Assembly (NCBI RefSeq): GCF_004309355.1
Contig: NZ_BJCC01000002.1
Span: 29,757 to 93,756, forward strand
Direction of reading: 5' to 3'
Length of the DNA stretch: 64,000 bases
DNA from: Enterococcus florum
Lineage (GTDB): Bacteria > Bacillota > Bacilli > Lactobacillales > Enterococcaceae
Position 1 is the stretch's first letter. Each line of letters starts with the position of its first letter. Made by a program: the position numbers and the translations under genes. The notes under the pieces are model-generated. The model searched no databases and was not told where the DNA came from. It worked only from the letters and a program-made list of their open reading frames with translations. This document shows positions 33,740 to 43,247 of the stretch, one piece after another.

Positions 33740-35119
33740 TTGGAAAAAACAGTAGTGATCGTAGGAGGCGGCCCCGGTGGCTATGTGGCGGCGATTCGGG
33801 CGGCACAGTTAAGCGGCAAGGTAACGTTGATCGAAAAAAAGCAAATCGGAGGCACCTGTCTAAATGTCGGCTGTATTCCGACAAAGACACTTTTGCAAGC
33901 GGCAGAAATCTATGAACAAGCGAAGCAGGCCAAAAAATTTGGTATCGAAGCAACCGTTACCGGATTTGACTGGGCGGCAGTACAGAAACGAAAAGACCGA
34001 GTGGTCGGCCAGCTGGTCAAAGGAGTTCAAGGATTGATGAAGACCAACCAGATCGAGGTCTTGCAAGGAACGGCGGCCTTTTTGGATGATCAGACGCTGG
34101 AAGTCGTTTCTGCAGAAGGAGAGAAAATCAATCTAAGTCCGGAGCGTATCATTTTAGCTACCGGGTCGCAGCCGTTTATTCCGCCAATTGATGGCTTAAA
34201 CAAGGTGGATTATCTAAATTCTAGCAAGGCGTTATCACTTGAGACGCTGCCTGCCTCCCTGCTGATCATTGGCGGCGGAGTCATCGGTATCGAGTTCGCC
34301 TTCATCTTTAATCAATTTGGAGTAGCGGTTACTATCGTGGAGGAGCAAGCGGAGATTTTGCCAGCGATGGATCAAGAACTGGCCGGTCAGCTGCGAAAGA
34401 AAATGACAAAGGCTGGGATCAATTTTGTGTTGGGACGACGCGTTACACAGGTTCAAAAGCAGAAGGATGAGATCCAGCTGTCTATGGGTGAAGAAATGCT
34501 TGTTGCAGAACAGCTATTGGTTGCTGTGGGGCGCAGGAGTTATCTTGAAGGATTAGGACTAGAAAATACCCGGATTCAAATCGAAAAAGGTCGGCTGCTG
34601 GTGAATGATCAGTTGCAAACAACGGTGGACCATGTCTATGGAGTCGGCGATTGTACGGGACAGATTTTATTGGCCCATTATGCTTCTGCACAAGGTGAAC
34701 GGGCTGCAGAGAATGCTTTAGGTGCCAACCAAGCATTCAATGGATATGCAACGCCCGGCTGTGTTTATTCAGATCCTGAATTTGCCGGGGTAGGTTTAAC
34801 TGAACAGGAAGCAGCCAGCAGGGGAATCCACTACCATGTTGGAAAATTCCCAATGAAGGCCAGCGGAAAAGCTTTGGCGATGGATCGTACCTATGGCATG
34901 GTCAAAGTGTTGATTGAACAGAAGACGGATAAGCTACTGGGTGTTCACCTGCTGTGTGAGCGGGCAACTGATCTGATCGGCGAAGCTGCTATGGTGCTAC
35001 GCCAAGGAGGAACCGTTGAAGAAATTAACGAAACCATACATCCACATCCAACCGTGAGCGAAGTTGTTCGTGAAGCAGCGTTGGCTGCGAAAAAACAGGC
35101 CATTCATATCCCCAATTGA
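33740..35119 (+). CDS. dihydrolipoyl dehydrogenase E3
   Basis: A 459-residue FAD enzyme that reoxidises dihydrolipoamide with NAD. The FAD motif GGGPGGYVAAIRAAQ opens the protein, the redox disulfide is GGTCLNVGCIPTKTLL, an NAD motif IGGGVIGIEF follows, and the C-terminal HPHPTVSEVVREA supplies the catalytic His/Glu pair. TTG 33740 is chosen because TAGGGGGAT lies just upstream. It has no extra lipoyl or binding domain. It closes the operon, followed by a hairpin at 35129-35170. Confidence 0.93.
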   Translation: MEKTVVIVGGGPGGYVAAIRAAQLSGKVTLIEKKQIGGTCLNVGCIPTKTLLQAAEIYEQAKQAKKFGIEATVTGFDWAAVQKRKDRVVGQLVKGVQGLMKTNQIEVLQGTAAFLDDQTLEVVSAEGEKINLSPERIILATGSQPFIPPIDGLNKVDYLNSSKALSLETLPASLLIIGGGVIGIEFAFIFNQFGVAVTIVEEQAEILPAMDQELAGQLRKKMTKAGINFVLGRRVTQVQKQKDEIQLSMGEEMLVAEQLLVAVGRRSYLEGLGLENTRIQIEKGRLLVNDQLQTTVDHVYGVGDCTGQILLAHYASAQGERAAENALGANQAFNGYATPGCVYSDPEFAGVGLTEQEAASRGIHYHVGKFPMKASGKALAMDRTYGMVKVLIEQKTDKLLGVHLLCERATDLIGEAAMVLRQGGTVEEINETIHPHPTVSEVVREAALAAKKQAIHIPN

Positions 35120-35128
35120 TCGTACAAA

Positions 35129-35170
35129 AAAACATCCACTGCCTATCCTGTTATTAGGCAATGGATGTTT
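35129..35170 (+). terminator. terminator after the dehydrogenase complex operon
   Basis: AAACATCCA-CTGCCTA pairs with TAGGCA-A-TGGATGTTT, then a mixed T-rich tail. Confidence 0.7.
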
Positions 35171-35214
35171 CTATTTGTAAGGATACGATTGAATACAGAT
35201 GGTTATGAAATGGC

Positions 35215-35409
35215 TTAATATCTGCGTTGACTGCTGCGTTTTGTTAGCCAATTAACAATAAAGTAAGCGATTGCTAATGGAATACCGATCCGAAAGACGA
35301 GTGATAAAACACCGGAAATAAGCGGTCCAATGATGTGAAGAGCTAAGCTGGCTACGAGAAAAAAGCCGATGACCATTAAAATTCGTACAGGAGTTGAGTA
35401 ATTATTCAT
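35215..35409 (-). CDS. small membrane protein, unknown function
   Basis: A 64-residue protein (MNNYSTPVRILMVIGFF onward) with two hydrophobic helices at about residues 9-28 and 32-52 and a basic C-terminus KRSSQRRY. ATG at 35409 is preferred since AAGAAGGAAAA precedes it. I do not recognise a family with certainty. It is transcribed opposite to its neighbours, in its own short unit, and shows no sign of belonging to the adjacent catabolic operons. Confidence 0.65.
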   Translation of the reverse strand: MNNYSTPVRILMVIGFFLVASLALHIIGPLISGVLSLVFRIGIPLAIAYFIVNWLTKRSSQRRY

Positions 35410-35598
35410 GAGTTTTCCTTCTTTCTTCTGTTCTTGATGATGTATAAAGTATAACAAACGTTTTTATGAAAAACGTCCAACTTAAGACGTATTTGTTTGT
35501 TGGCTATAAGTCGGAGAAATTTCTAAGCTTTGGCTATCATCGCTTTTCGTTATATGCTAGAGTGGAGACAGAATAAGGATGACAAAAGGAGCGAAAAA

Positions 35599-36270
35599 AT
35601 GTTAAAAGCAATTATTTTTGATATGGATGGGGTCTTGGCGGATTCAGAATATACGTACTTGGAAAGCAAATCGACCATCTTAGAAGAAGCGGGGCACCCC
35701 GTTGAAGAAAGCTATCATTACCAGTTTATGGGCACCACCGGTGAACACATGTGGCGGATTATGAAGGAGCAGTTTTCGTTGCCTCTATCTGTAGAAGAAT
35801 ACATTGAGAAAATGAACCGCTACAGAAGTAAAATGGTTGAAAGAGATGGGATTCGTCCCATCGAGGGTGCACCAGAATTAGTGAAACGATTGCATGACGC
35901 CGGATTGCCTTTAGGCGTTGCCTCCTCGTCGACCTTGAAAGAAATCAAAGTTATTTTGCAATCATTGGGAATTGAGGACTGTTTTCAGGCAGTCATGAGC
36001 ACTGAAGAGGTGCCCAATTCTAAACCTGCTCCAGACGTCTATTTAGAGGTCGCGCGGCGCCTTTGTGTCGATCCGGTTGACTGTTTGGGGATTGAAGATA
36101 CCAAAAACGGCAGCACCGCTGTTCACCGTGCAGGAATGGTTTGTGTAGGCTTTCAAAATCCAGCCTTTCCCAAACAGGATTTGCAGCTGGCCGATCGGAT
36201 CGTCTCTTCGTTTGATGACCTAGATGCTGAAGCGCTTGCACAGATCCACCAAGAAGTCCGCGAAGGCTAA
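35599..36270 (+). CDS. HAD-family phosphatase/phosphoglucomutase-like protein
   Basis: A 223-residue HAD hydrolase of the beta-phosphoglucomutase-like subgroup. Motif I is IIFDMDGVLADSE with nucleophile Asp and acid/base Asp; motif II is GVASSS; the lysine is in SKPAPDVYLEVARRL; and motif III is GIEDTKNG. The cap domain lies between motifs I and II. ATG 35599 follows AAAAGGAGCG. It stands alone, so the substrate, either a sugar phosphate or beta-glucose 1-phosphate, cannot be set. Confidence 0.85.
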   Translation: MLKAIIFDMDGVLADSEYTYLESKSTILEEAGHPVEESYHYQFMGTTGEHMWRIMKEQFSLPLSVEEYIEKMNRYRSKMVERDGIRPIEGAPELVKRLHDAGLPLGVASSSTLKEIKVILQSLGIEDCFQAVMSTEEVPNSKPAPDVYLEVARRLCVDPVDCLGIEDTKNGSTAVHRAGMVCVGFQNPAFPKQDLQLADRIVSSFDDLDAEALAQIHQEVREG

Positions 36271-36291
36271 TTGGAGGGTTACGCGAAAAAT

Positions 36292-36336
36292 AAGGAGGGG
36301 AACTCCAGATGTTTAATCTGGAGTTCCCCTCCTTTA
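36292..36336. terminator. bidirectional terminator between HAD gene and phosphoketolase
   Basis: Arms of about 19 bp, AAGGAGGGGAACTCCAGAT and its perfect complement, around a five-base loop, with T on the right and A on the left. Confidence 0.92.
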
Positions 36337-36345
36337 AAATTTCGA

Positions 36346-38712
36346 TTACTTTTTCAATTCTTTCCAAGTCCAATCCGTTACATCGACTAAATCTTTTCCT
36401 TCTGTACGGATGAAGTCATGATGACGCTGCAAAATTTCGTCCATCTTTTCAGCAAATTCGCCAGCTTTTTCACCATATACTGCATTGGCTGCATCTTGCG
36501 CAAGGTGAAAGCGATCCATCTCACTGAAGACACGCATATCAAATGGTGTAGTAATGTCCCCGTTTTCGCGATAGCCGTGAATGCGGATATTGTGATTGTG
36601 ACGGTCGAAGAAGAAATCACGAATCATGTTTTCATAGCCGTGGAACGCAAACACGATGGGTTTATCTTTCGTAAACAATTCATCGAATGCCTCATCGCTC
36701 AATCCGCGCGGATCATGGTCAGGATGGCGTAATTTCAAAAGATCAACGACATTGATAAAGCGAATTTTCAACTCAGGATAATGGTCATTTAAAATGCTGA
36801 CCGCAGCCAGTGTTTCTAAGTTTGGCTCCGTCCCGGCAGCAACCATGACGATATCTGGTTCACTGTCGCCGTCTGTACTTGCCCAGTCAATGATCTTCAT
36901 TCCTTTAGCTACCAGTTCCTCCGCTTCTTGCGCAGAATAGAATTGGGGACGCGGATGCTTACTAGACACGATCAGATTGATGACTTGTTCCTCCTGCAAT
37001 GCTTTGTCCATGACCGCCATCAAGGAATTCGCATCAGCTGGCAGGTATTCACGAATGAATTCCGCTTTTTTCTCAGACAAATGGGACAAGACACCAGGAT
37101 CCTGGTGAGTATACCCATTGTGGTCTTGCTGGAAAACGGTGGAGGTTGAGATCAAATTCAACGATGGGTAATGCTTGCGCCAAGGTTGATCGCTGGCTTT
37201 ACGCATCCACTTAAAATGTTGAGTCAGCATCGAATCCACGACTCGCAGGAACGATTCATAGCTGGCAAAGAAACCATGCCGACCAGTCAAGACATACCCC
37301 TCTAAAAAGCCCTCTGCTTGATGTTCGGAAAGCTGTCCATCGATCACACGACCCACAGAGGCTTGCCATTCATCGGAGTCTTTCTTTGGCTCTAACCATT
37401 GGCGGTCAGTGACCTCGAAGACTTTATTCAAACGATTGGATTTCGTTTCATCAGGACCAAAAATTCGGAAATTTTCTGGATTGTTCTTAATAACTTCCCG
37501 AGCATGACCGCCAAAAACGATCATATCTTGCGCGGTTACAGCACCCGGTTGAGCTGTATCGACGGCCAGTTTGCGCCAGTCAGGCATATTCAATGGCTTA
37601 GGATCGATTCCTCCATTGGTGATCGGGTTGCTGGACATCCGTTGATCACCTTTAGGAGAAATTTCGCGAATCGCTTCTATTAAAGTGCCATTTTCGTCAA
37701 ACAGTTCTTCTGGTCGATAGGATTTCAACCATTCCACCAATTTGTCTGCATGCTCCATGTGTTCGCCATCGACAGGGATCGGTACTTGGTGAGCTCGGAA
37801 GGTTCCTTCGATTTTTTCATCATCCCAAGTTTGAGGGCCTGTCCAACCCTTAGGAGTTCGGAAAATAATCACTGGCCAGTGAGGCATCACAGCATCTACT
37901 GCTTTGCCTTTGCGTGCTTCCGTTTGGATGGCTTTGATCTCTTCGATCACCTTGTCTAAGGTTTCTGCCATGATCGGATGTACCTTCTCTGGATCAGTTC
38001 CTTCTACAAAGTAAGGCTTCCAACCCATTCCTTCAAAATACTGTGTCAATTCTTCGTTGCTTTTACGCGAAAGAATCGTTGGATTTGAGATTTTTCCACC
38101 ATTTAAATAGAGAATCGGCAAAACCGCCCCGTCATTGACCGGGTTGATGAAGACATTTGAAAACCAACTGCCAGCTAAAGGACCGGTTTCTGCTTCGCCG
38201 TCTCCTACAACAGTAGCTGCGATTACATCTGGATTGTCTAAAATGGCTCCTGTTGCATGAGAGATCGAATAGCCTAATTCGCCGCCTTCATGAATCGATC
38301 CCGGTGTTTCCGGTGCCGCGTGAGAGGCAATGCCACCAGGGAACGAAAATATTTTAAACAATCGTTTTAGTCCAGCTTCATCTTGCGTGACTTCTGGATA
38401 GATTTCAGAATAGCTTCCGTCAAGGTAAGCGTTCGAGACCATTACTTGGCCGCCGTGACCAGGGCCTTCGATGTAAAACATATTCAAATCATATTTGTTA
38501 ATCGCCCGGTTCAAGTGGGCATAGATAAAGTTTTGCCCAGCAATGGTCCCCCAGTGGCCGATCGGATGGACTTTTACGTCTTCTTTTTGGATAGGTCGTT
38601 TCAGCAAAGGATTGTCTTTTAAATAAATTTGAGCGACAGAAATGTAATTCGCCGCACGCCACCATGCATCGAGACGATTGAGGTATTCCGTTGAGTCTAC
38701 GTTGACTGTCAT
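36346..38712 (-). CDS. xfp: xylulose-5-phosphate/fructose-6-phosphate phosphoketolase
   Basis: A 788-residue TPP enzyme that splits xylulose 5-phosphate into acetyl phosphate and glyceraldehyde 3-phosphate. Diagnostic parts are [62 protein letters not shown] and [10 protein letters not shown]. Length is typical. ATG at 38712 follows AAGGAG at good spacing; the longer frame upstream lacks this. Its place beside pentitol PTS operons fits a role in using their pentulose phosphates. Confidence 0.96.
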   Translation of the reverse strand: MTVNVDSTEYLNRLDAWWRAANYISVAQIYLKDNPLLKRPIQKEDVKVHPIGHWGTIAGQNFIYAHLNRAINKYDLNMFYIEGPGHGGQVMVSNAYLDGSYSEIYPEVTQDEAGLKRLFKIFSFPGGIASHAAPETPGSIHEGGELGYSISHATGAILDNPDVIAATVVGDGEAETGPLAGSWFSNVFINPVNDGAVLPILYLNGGKISNPTILSRKSNEELTQYFEGMGWKPYFVEGTDPEKVHPIMAETLDKVIEEIKAIQTEARKGKAVDAVMPHWPVIIFRTPKGWTGPQTWDDEKIEGTFRAHQVPIPVDGEHMEHADKLVEWLKSYRPEELFDENGTLIEAIREISPKGDQRMSSNPITNGGIDPKPLNMPDWRKLAVDTAQPGAVTAQDMIVFGGHAREVIKNNPENFRIFGPDETKSNRLNKVFEVTDRQWLEPKKDSDEWQASVGRVIDGQLSEHQAEGFLEGYVLTGRHGFFASYESFLRVVDSMLTQHFKWMRKASDQPWRKHYPSLNLISTSTVFQQDHNGYTHQDPGVLSHLSEKKAEFIREYLPADANSLMAVMDKALQEEQVINLIVSSKHPRPQFYSAQEAEELVAKGMKIIDWASTDGDSEPDIVMVAAGTEPNLETLAAVSILNDHYPELKIRFINVVDLLKLRHPDHDPRGLSDEAFDELFTKDKPIVFAFHGYENMIRDFFFDRHNHNIRIHGYRENGDITTPFDMRVFSEMDRFHLAQDAANAVYGEKAGEFAEKMDEILQRHHDFIRTEGKDLVDVTDWTWKELKK

Positions 38713-39069
38713 AAAAAAAAACTCCTTTTTAGTATTTTTTACTATAATATAGTTCACTATAACGTCATCTTAGAAAAATGTAAAATAATCAGTCTCTTGC
38801 TGCATCATGGGATTGTTAAATAATGAGATTCAATCAGCAGAAAAACCAAAATCCAGAGTATCAAGTTGCATAAAGTGATGGCAAAAAAGTATATTAGAAA
38901 GGAGATTCACTTAGGATTTATCTGGTTTTCAAGAGCTAATAAAATTTTTTTGTGAATATACTCAAAAAGTGAGTCTCATGTTGCATAAAAAACACTGAAT
39001 ATTTTGGGAACAACGGTGGTAGTAATGTAAGCGATTTTATACTAAATTTAATGTGTGAGAGGGATGCCT
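38713..39069. promoter_or_regulatory. divergent control region between xfp and the arabitol operon
   Basis: No gene seen. On the xfp side an inverted repeat TATAGT-TC-ACTATA (38748-38761) overlaps the probable promoter. GTTGCATAAA occurs twice (38865-38874, 38980-38989), and AGTCTC followed by TGCAT recurs near 38790 and 38972. On the arabitol side TATACT (39038-39043) is a good -10 without a clear -35, as for an activated promoter, and ATGTAAGCGATTTTA (39025-39039) matches the cre consensus except one fixed base and overlaps it. Binding is inferred. Confidence 0.5.
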
Positions 39070-41139
39070 ATGAACTTAGAAAAACGTACCAACCAAATTT
39101 TTGTCGAACTAATGAATAATCCGCAAATCGCCAGCAAAGCACTGTGTGAAAAATTTGATCTTTCACGCGGGCAGTTGAATTACGCGTTGAAAAAAATCAA
39201 TGATTCGCTGCAAGACGAAAAACTAGGGCGGATCAAACGAACGAAAAATGGTCGCTTTATCGTACCGAATGACACACTCTCATTTTTTAGAGGTAGTGAA
39301 GAACCATTGGGAGAACCGCAGGAAAATTATGTGTTTTCGGGCAAAGAACGGATTTATTTAATTGAACTGATGTTGTTGAGTAAGGAAGAATATGTGTCGC
39401 TGAATCATTTTATTGATGAGCTGCAGGTCAGCCGTAATACAATTTTACGGGATTTGAAGGAGACCAACCTTGAGATTAAACGACATGATCTGGTCTTAAA
39501 GTACACTCGGCAAAGAGGTTATTTTATTGATGGAGATGAATGGAACAAACGACAGCTGCTTTCCGATGTATTGAGTCATCTAGCAGAGATGTACAATGGC
39601 CTCAATGTAATCATCCAGTTCGCCAATTTGGAGCAGCAGATGATCGAGACCTTTCGCAAGCGAGTGGAGTTGATCGAACAGGACTTGGAGGTTCAATTCA
39701 CCGATGAACGCCTAAAAATCCTGCCGTTATTGATTATTTTATTGATTCGACGGGCACAAAAAGGAAGGCTGATTTCCTACAGCTTCAAAATAAACTACCG
39801 CGAGTTGGCGGATACGAAAGAATACTTGGCAGCTGATCGTGTGGTTTGGGACGTTGATGGAATCAGTGAGAATGAGCGGGTTTATCTAACACTGCTGCTT
39901 TTGACCACCAACCTTTCACGCGGAGATATTTTATCTGCGAAAGAGATTAACAAAATGAAGGAGGCATTGGAGGGTGTCATCGCCAATTTCGAAAAAATTG
40001 CCGGGGTCAATTTAGAAGAGAAAGCCAAATTGCTGGATCGGCTGCTGGTTCACATGCGGCCGGCTTATTATCGCATCAAGTACCATTTGAACCTGCAAAC
40101 GAAATACTATCAGGAAAATAAAGACGCCAACTTGTTTTCATTGGCCTATTTGGTCAAGGAGGCTAGCGGTCCTCTAGAAACCTTCTTTGGACAGGAGATT
40201 CCTGAGGCGGAACTGTTTTTCATCTCTTTGTTTATCGGTAGTCATATCGTAGAAAGTACCGAGATCATCCATCCAGAAAATCGTAAAAAAGGTATTATTG
40301 TTTGTCCAAACGGTATTTCTATCGCCGTTTTGCTAGAGAATACTCTGCGCAATCTGCTGCCGGAGATCGATTTTGTTGCGTTAATGTCCACACGAGAATT
40401 CTATCAAAAGGATTACGAGGTGGATTTCATTTTCTCGGCAGTCCCATTAAAGACGGAAAAGAAGATTTTTGTAGTAAACAGCTTTTTAACGGAGCAAGAG
40501 AAGAAACAACTGCGTGAACGCGTATTACGTTCCACTGCGGCTATTCAGCCAGGAGTTGTTACACCGGAAAAAGTCATAACGGTGGTAAAAAAATACGCGA
40601 CAGTAGAAGACGAAGACCAACTGTACAGTGAACTGGTCAATCTGTTCACACCAAAGGAATCAAAGATTTTAAAGAGAAAACGACCGAGGCTGATCGACAT
40701 GCTCAAAGGTGAAACGATTCAGCTCTTTGAAGAGCCGACTGAATGGCTGACCGTTTTAGAGGAGCTGGCCCAGCCGCTGCAAAGGCAAAACGTGATCAAT
40801 GAACATTATGTCGAAGCCTTGAAAAAGGAGATGCCAACGCTACCAGCCTACACGGTGCTGCGCAACCGCATTGTCCTCCCACATACCGTACCCGAAGCTG
40901 GAGCCATCGGCGTGGGAATTAGTTTAGGGATCTTGAAGCACGCACTGATTGCCGACGATGGCAGCCGAATCAAAACGGTAGTGTTGCTGGGATCAAACGA
41001 CAAGGATGAACACATCGATTTGATATTTGAATTGATGAGTTTGGCTGGAGCGGAGCAGCTGGACCAACTGGAACGAGCAAAAAATAAGGAAGAAGTACGA
41101 GAAGCTTTATTGAGCTTCAACGAAGACTATTGGAGGTAA
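39070..41139 (+). CDS. PRD-containing BglG/MtlR-type activator of arabitol operon
   Basis: A 689-residue DNA-binding regulator with PTS-controlled domains. Two helix-turn-helix regions (about 1-60 and 105-145, the second with LQVSRNTILRDLKE), two PRDs (about 170-390), an EIIB-like domain with IVCPNGISIAVLLENTL, and a C-terminal EIIA-like domain with VLPHTVPEAGA. ATG 39070 is seven bases after GAGAGGG; earlier in-frame starts lie inside that site. It precedes EIIA by four bases, so it is co-transcribed with the PTS it probably controls. Confidence 0.9.
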   Translation: MNLEKRTNQIFVELMNNPQIASKALCEKFDLSRGQLNYALKKINDSLQDEKLGRIKRTKNGRFIVPNDTLSFFRGSEEPLGEPQENYVFSGKERIYLIELMLLSKEEYVSLNHFIDELQVSRNTILRDLKETNLEIKRHDLVLKYTRQRGYFIDGDEWNKRQLLSDVLSHLAEMYNGLNVIIQFANLEQQMIETFRKRVELIEQDLEVQFTDERLKILPLLIILLIRRAQKGRLISYSFKINYRELADTKEYLAADRVVWDVDGISENERVYLTLLLLTTNLSRGDILSAKEINKMKEALEGVIANFEKIAGVNLEEKAKLLDRLLVHMRPAYYRIKYHLNLQTKYYQENKDANLFSLAYLVKEASGPLETFFGQEIPEAELFFISLFIGSHIVESTEIIHPENRKKGIIVCPNGISIAVLLENTLRNLLPEIDFVALMSTREFYQKDYEVDFIFSAVPLKTEKKIFVVNSFLTEQEKKQLRERVLRSTAAIQPGVVTPEKVITVVKKYATVEDEDQLYSELVNLFTPKESKILKRKRPRLIDMLKGETIQLFEEPTEWLTVLEELAQPLQRQNVINEHYVEALKKEMPTLPAYTVLRNRIVLPHTVPEAGAIGVGISLGILKHALIADDGSRIKTVVLLGSNDKDEHIDLIFELMSLAGAEQLDQLERAKNKEEVREALLSFNEDYWR

Positions 41140-41143
41140 TTAG

Positions 41144-41620
41144 ATGACGGCAGATGCGAAGCTAAGCGGGTATCTTAAGGAGCCGCTGATTTTTGTACAG
41201 GAGGTGTTTGGCTCACGAGATGAGCTGCTGGAACAGGTGTATCACCGAGCCTTTGATCTTGGCTGGGTGAGAGAGGATTTTCTGGAACGAATCAAAGAAC
41301 GGGAGGAAAACTTCCCAACAGGCATACAGTTAAAGAATTTAGGCGCAGCGATTCCTCACACGGATTCTGAATGCGTGCTGCAGGAATTTGTGGCCGTGGT
41401 CACGAATGACGGTCCGGTAGTATTCAACAGCATGGAAGACAAACAGGTGCAGGTGAAAACGGACATCGTCTTCGTATTAGGATTAAATCAACCCCATGCT
41501 CAGTTAGAAATGCTGCAGTCCTTAATGGGTCTGCTGCAAAATGAGACTCTCTTGTCAGAAATGTTGTTGGCGTCAAATTCAATTGCTTTGTTGGAAGTCA
41601 TTAAAAAAAATAATTTATAA
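41144..41620 (+). CDS. PTS EIIA, galactitol type
   Basis: A 158-residue EIIA with phosphorylated His-72 in LGAAIPHTDSECV and the family lead-in REENFPTGIQL. GGAGG precedes ATG 41144, only four bases after the regulator stop. It supplies phosphate to the EIIB encoded next. It differs clearly from the EIIA at 24290, so each operon has its own. Confidence 0.92.
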   Translation: MTADAKLSGYLKEPLIFVQEVFGSRDELLEQVYHRAFDLGWVREDFLERIKEREENFPTGIQLKNLGAAIPHTDSECVLQEFVAVVTNDGPVVFNSMEDKQVQVKTDIVFVLGLNQPHAQLEMLQSLMGLLQNETLLSEMLLASNSIALLEVIKKNNL

Positions 41621-41636
41621 GAATAGGGGAAAAACA

Positions 41637-41930
41637 ATGATCAGAAAAATTAAAGTATTAGTCGCGTGCGGAGCAGGAATTGCAACATCAACCGTCGTCA
41701 TGAAGAAGGTCGAAGAATTATTTGCCAAACACAATATTCCGGCAGACATCATCCAAATCAAGATTGCGGAAGCAGCTGCCAAGCAGGATGAAGCAGATAT
41801 GCTGATCTCTACAACGATGCTGCCAACAGAATACTCGATTCCAGCAATCAAAGCGATGGCATTTTTGACAGGGATCAATACAGAAAAGGTTGAAAACGAG
41901 ATCGTGGAAGCCGCGAAATCGGTTCAATAA
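41637..41930 (+). CDS. PTS EIIB, galactitol type
   Basis: A 97-residue EIIB with phosphocysteine Cys-11 in VLVACGAGIATSTVVMKKVEE. ATG 41637 follows AGGGGA; a longer in-frame reading overlaps the EIIA gene and is rejected. It passes phosphate to the polyol bound by the EIIC encoded 30 bp downstream. Confidence 0.92.
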   Translation: MIRKIKVLVACGAGIATSTVVMKKVEELFAKHNIPADIIQIKIAEAAAKQDEADMLISTTMLPTEYSIPAIKAMAFLTGINTEKVENEIVEAAKSVQ

Positions 41931-41960
41931 TGAGTTGTAAAAAAAGGAGGAATGGATGGA

Positions 41961-43229
41961 ATGGATAGTTTGTTTAACATTGTCCAAAGTATTTTGAACA
42001 TGGGAGCCAGTGTAATGCTGCCGATTATTATTTTTATTGTCGGTATGGTCTTCCGTGTTCCCGTCAAAAAAGCAATTATTTCAGGAATCACAGTCGGTAT
42101 CGGGATGATCGGGATTAATCTGGTTATCAACCTACTGACCACAAGTGTAGGGCCAGCAGCACAAGCAATGGTCGAACGGTTTGGGCTAAACCTGACGATC
42201 ATTGATGCGGGCTGGCCAGCAGTCGCAGCGGGTACGTGGGCACAACCGATTGCTGCCGTGATGATCCCAGTTGTGTTGATTGTTAATCTTATCATGTTGG
42301 CATTGAATAAGACGAAAACACTAAACATCGACATCTGGAATTACTGGCACATCAGTTCAGTTGCTGCAACTGGTTTTATTGTAACAAAAAGTTTTATCTT
42401 TGGCATTATTTGCGGGATCGCTTATACCATTTTTGTGCAGATTATGTCTGATGTGACTGCACCAAAAGTACAAGAATACTATGGACTGGAAGGTGTCGCT
42501 CTTTCAACGGGATCTGCGCAAGGCTATGCTTTACTGGCAATGCCTGTCGGCTGGCTAATCGACAAGATTCCAGGAATCAATAAATTAGATGTAAAACCGG
42601 AAACAATTCAAAAACGGTTTGGGATCTTCGGTGAACCGATGATCATGGGCATTATCATCGGGATCTTCTTAGGCTTGCTTGGCGGCTATGATATTTCTGG
42701 TATTTTGCAAATTGGGATGACCATGGGCGGTGTGATGTTCTTGATGCCGCGGATGGTGAAAATCTTAATGGAAGGATTGATCCCGATTCAAGAAAGTGCC
42801 CAAAAATTATTGCAGGGACGTTATGGCGACCGCGAGATCTATCTAGGAATGGATGCTGCGTTGGCGACTGGTTCTCCAGCAGCTTTAGCAACGGGTCTTT
42901 TGATGGTACCGATCACTTTGTTCTTAGCCGTTATTTTACCAGGAAACAGAGTACTGCCGTTTGGTGACTTAGCAACGATCCCATTCTTTGCGGCTTTAGT
43001 TGTTCCTAGTCGAAAGGGAAACATTTTGCACTCAGTGCTGTCGTTAACAGTTGTGATGGCAGTCGCTTTATTAATGGCAACCGACTATGCACCTGTATTG
43101 ACCGAAATGGCTCAAGGAATCGTTGAATTCCCGAAAGGTGCTGCTGAGATCACTAACTTAGACACTGGCGGCAACTTCTCTAAATGGGTATTCTACAAGC
43201 TGTCACAGTTAGTTGCATCGTTATTATAA
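41961..43229 (+). CDS. PTS EIIC, galactitol family (probable D-arabitol permease)
   Basis: A 422-residue permease of the GatC family with about ten hydrophobic helices; family motifs include DAGWPAVAAGTWAQPIAA, IWNYWHISSVAATGF and GIFGEPMIMGIIIGIFLGLLGGYD. ATG 41961 is ten bases after AAGGAGG; ATG 41952 would be too close. The dehydrogenase downstream points to D-arabitol as substrate (inference). Confidence 0.9.
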   Translation: MDSLFNIVQSILNMGASVMLPIIIFIVGMVFRVPVKKAIISGITVGIGMIGINLVINLLTTSVGPAAQAMVERFGLNLTIIDAGWPAVAAGTWAQPIAAVMIPVVLIVNLIMLALNKTKTLNIDIWNYWHISSVAATGFIVTKSFIFGIICGIAYTIFVQIMSDVTAPKVQEYYGLEGVALSTGSAQGYALLAMPVGWLIDKIPGINKLDVKPETIQKRFGIFGEPMIMGIIIGIFLGLLGGYDISGILQIGMTMGGVMFLMPRMVKILMEGLIPIQESAQKLLQGRYGDREIYLGMDAALATGSPAALATGLLMVPITLFLAVILPGNRVLPFGDLATIPFFAALVVPSRKGNILHSVLSLTVVMAVALLMATDYAPVLTEMAQGIVEFPKGAAEITNLDTGGNFSKWVFYKLSQLVASLL

Positions 43230-43247
43230 ATCGTGGAGGCTTTTTAA

